Source of the DNA: Sulfitobacter sp.
Lineage (GTDB): Bacteria; Pseudomonadota; Alphaproteobacteria; Rhodobacterales; Rhodobacteraceae
Assembly (NCBI GenBank): GCA_024636395.1
Contig: JAGXHD010000233.1
Location: 1 to 7,680 of the forward strand
Length of the DNA stretch: 7,680 nucleotides
Reading direction: 5' to 3'
Each line of letters starts with the position of its first letter. Position 1 is the stretch's first letter. The notes below the pieces were generated by a model that saw only the letters and a list, made by a program, of their open reading frames with translations, had not been told where the DNA came from and did no database searches. Positions 6,804 to 7,680 of this stretch are shown piece by piece. Both the position numbers and the translations under genes were made by a program.

Positions 6804-7680
6804 ATGGCCCCGACCCTCAAAGACCTGCCTCAGATACAGTCGTTGCTGGACCAGCAAGGGATTGCTGATCTGGTTTCACGCTACAGCCATGCCGAGACCG
6901 TCCACGCCTTGCGGGAGATGACGGGGGATCTGCGCAAGGCGTTGCTGGCCGGTCCCGTTTCGTCGTTCCCGGACTTTGCCAGCGTGGCCTTCGCCGCACG
7001 TGTTGGCGCGAGGATCGAGGCGGCGCGCGCCCCGTCACTCTCCTGCGTTATTAACGCGACTGGCATCATCATTCATACCAATCTGGGCCGCGCCCGGCTG
7101 GCGCCGTCGGCGCTTCAAGCGATGCAGAAGGCCGGGGCCGCGCCTTCCAATCTGGAGCTGGACCTCGCCAGCGGCAAGCGCGGCTCGCGTCATACGCATG
7201 TAGAGGGGGTGATCTGCGAACTCACCGGCGCCGAAGCCGCGGTCGTCGTCAATAATTGCGCGGCAGCGGTGCTGTTGAGTCTGATGGCAACTGCGCAGGG
7301 GCGCAGCGTGGTTGCATCACGTGGGGAGCTGATCGAGATTGGCGGTTCATTTCGTCTGCCAGACGTGATCGCGCAAAGCGGTGCGACGTTGCGCGAGGTG
7401 GGGGCGACCAACAAGACCCGCATTGCCGATTACGCAGCGGCGATTGACGACAGCACCGCCGTGCTCCTGAAGAGCCACACCAGCAATTTCAGAATTGTCG
7501 GCTTCACCTCCGCGCCGGAGCGCCGTGATCTGGCAAAACTGGCGCAGGAACATCGCGTGATCCTGATGGAAGATCTGGGCAGTGGCGTGCTCATTGATCT
7601 TGCCCCCTACGGTCTCGGCGATGAACCGGTGGTGCGTGACATTCTCAAGGCCGGTGTCGATCTGGTGATGTTTTCGGGTG
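6804..7680 (+). CDS. selA: L-seryl-tRNA(Sec) selenium transferase, 3'-truncated by the window edge
   Basis: SelA is a cytoplasmic PLP enzyme that converts seryl-tRNA(Sec) to selenocysteyl-tRNA(Sec) using selenophosphate. The first 292 codons are present, against about 463 in the Escherichia coli protein. The N-terminal tRNA-binding part is intact (LPQIQSLLDQQGIADLVSRY, 8-27). The conserved run then follows in order: VINATGIIIHTNLGRA (82-97), VVNNCAAAVLLSL (148-160), SRGELIEIGGSFRLPDV (172-188), EVGATNKT (198-205), KSHTSNFRIVGFT (223-235) and EDLGSGVLIDL (256-266). The window ends at MFSG, exactly where the family continues with DKLLGGPQ, so the PLP-binding lysine lies just outside. The N-terminal domain argues for true SelA over the shorter SelA-like aminotransferases. 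It implies the organism decodes UGA as selenocysteine; selB and tRNA(Sec) may follow downstream but are not visible here. Confidence 0.95.
   Translation, partial: MAPTLKDLPQIQSLLDQQGIADLVSRYSHAETVHALREMTGDLRKALLAGPVSSFPDFASVAFAARVGARIEAARAPSLSCVINATGIIIHTNLGRARLAPSALQAMQKAGAAPSNLELDLASGKRGSRHTHVEGVICELTGAEAAVVVNNCAAAVLLSLMATAQGRSVVASRGELIEIGGSFRLPDVIAQSGATLREVGATNKTRIADYAAAIDDSTAVLLKSHTSNFRIVGFTSAPERRDLAKLAQEHRVILMEDLGSGVLIDLAPYGLGDEPVVRDILKAGVDLVMFSG

Noticed and set aside
1..7680. CRISPR arrays, tRNA or rRNA genes, insertion sequences, phage attachment sites
   Set aside because: I saw no spaced direct repeats, no tRNA cloverleaf or CCA-flanked pattern, no rRNA motifs and no transposase or integrase frame.

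Overview
The window is GC-rich bacterial DNA carrying one co-directional (+) gene cluster. Its gene content, tripartite TAXI-type TRAP transporter and codon use suggest an alphaproteobacterium, possibly Rhodobacteraceae-like. That placement is an inference; no taxonomic marker gene is present.

Layout. Positions 1-393 hold no convincing complete gene. They contain a plausible sigma70-type promoter (TTGACA at 265-270), a long leader, and possibly the first codons of a divergent gene running off the left edge. Next come: a periplasmic TAXI-family solute-binding protein (394-1530); an intergenic GC-rich hairpin (1551-1574); a fused 4TM/12TM TRAP permease (1610-3604); an AMP-forming acyl-CoA synthetase (3610-5178); a thiamine-diphosphate (ThDP) enzyme of the IlvX/benzoylformate-decarboxylase-like group (5175-6749, GTG start overlapping the ligase stop); and the first 292 codons of selA, L-seryl-tRNA(Sec) selenium transferase (6804 to the right edge, cut just before the PLP lysine).

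How the genes fit together. The binding protein and permease form a sodium- or proton-driven importer for an unidentified carboxylate-like solute. The two enzymes follow with 5-nt and -4-nt junctions, so they are almost certainly co-translated with the permease. The likely scheme is import, CoA activation, then ThDP-dependent C-C cleavage or decarboxylation. This resembles the order of oxalyl-CoA or 2-hydroxyacyl-CoA catabolism, but neither the substrate nor the reaction can be read from the sequence. SelA serves selenocysteine synthesis and is the odd member. One speculative link is that cleavage yields formyl-CoA or formate, which a selenocysteine formate dehydrogenase would oxidise. A notable detail is that the ThDP gene and selA lie in the same reading frame, separated only by one UGA stop codon and 18 sense codons. 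No convincing SECIS hairpin was found after that UGA, so ordinary termination is the default reading.
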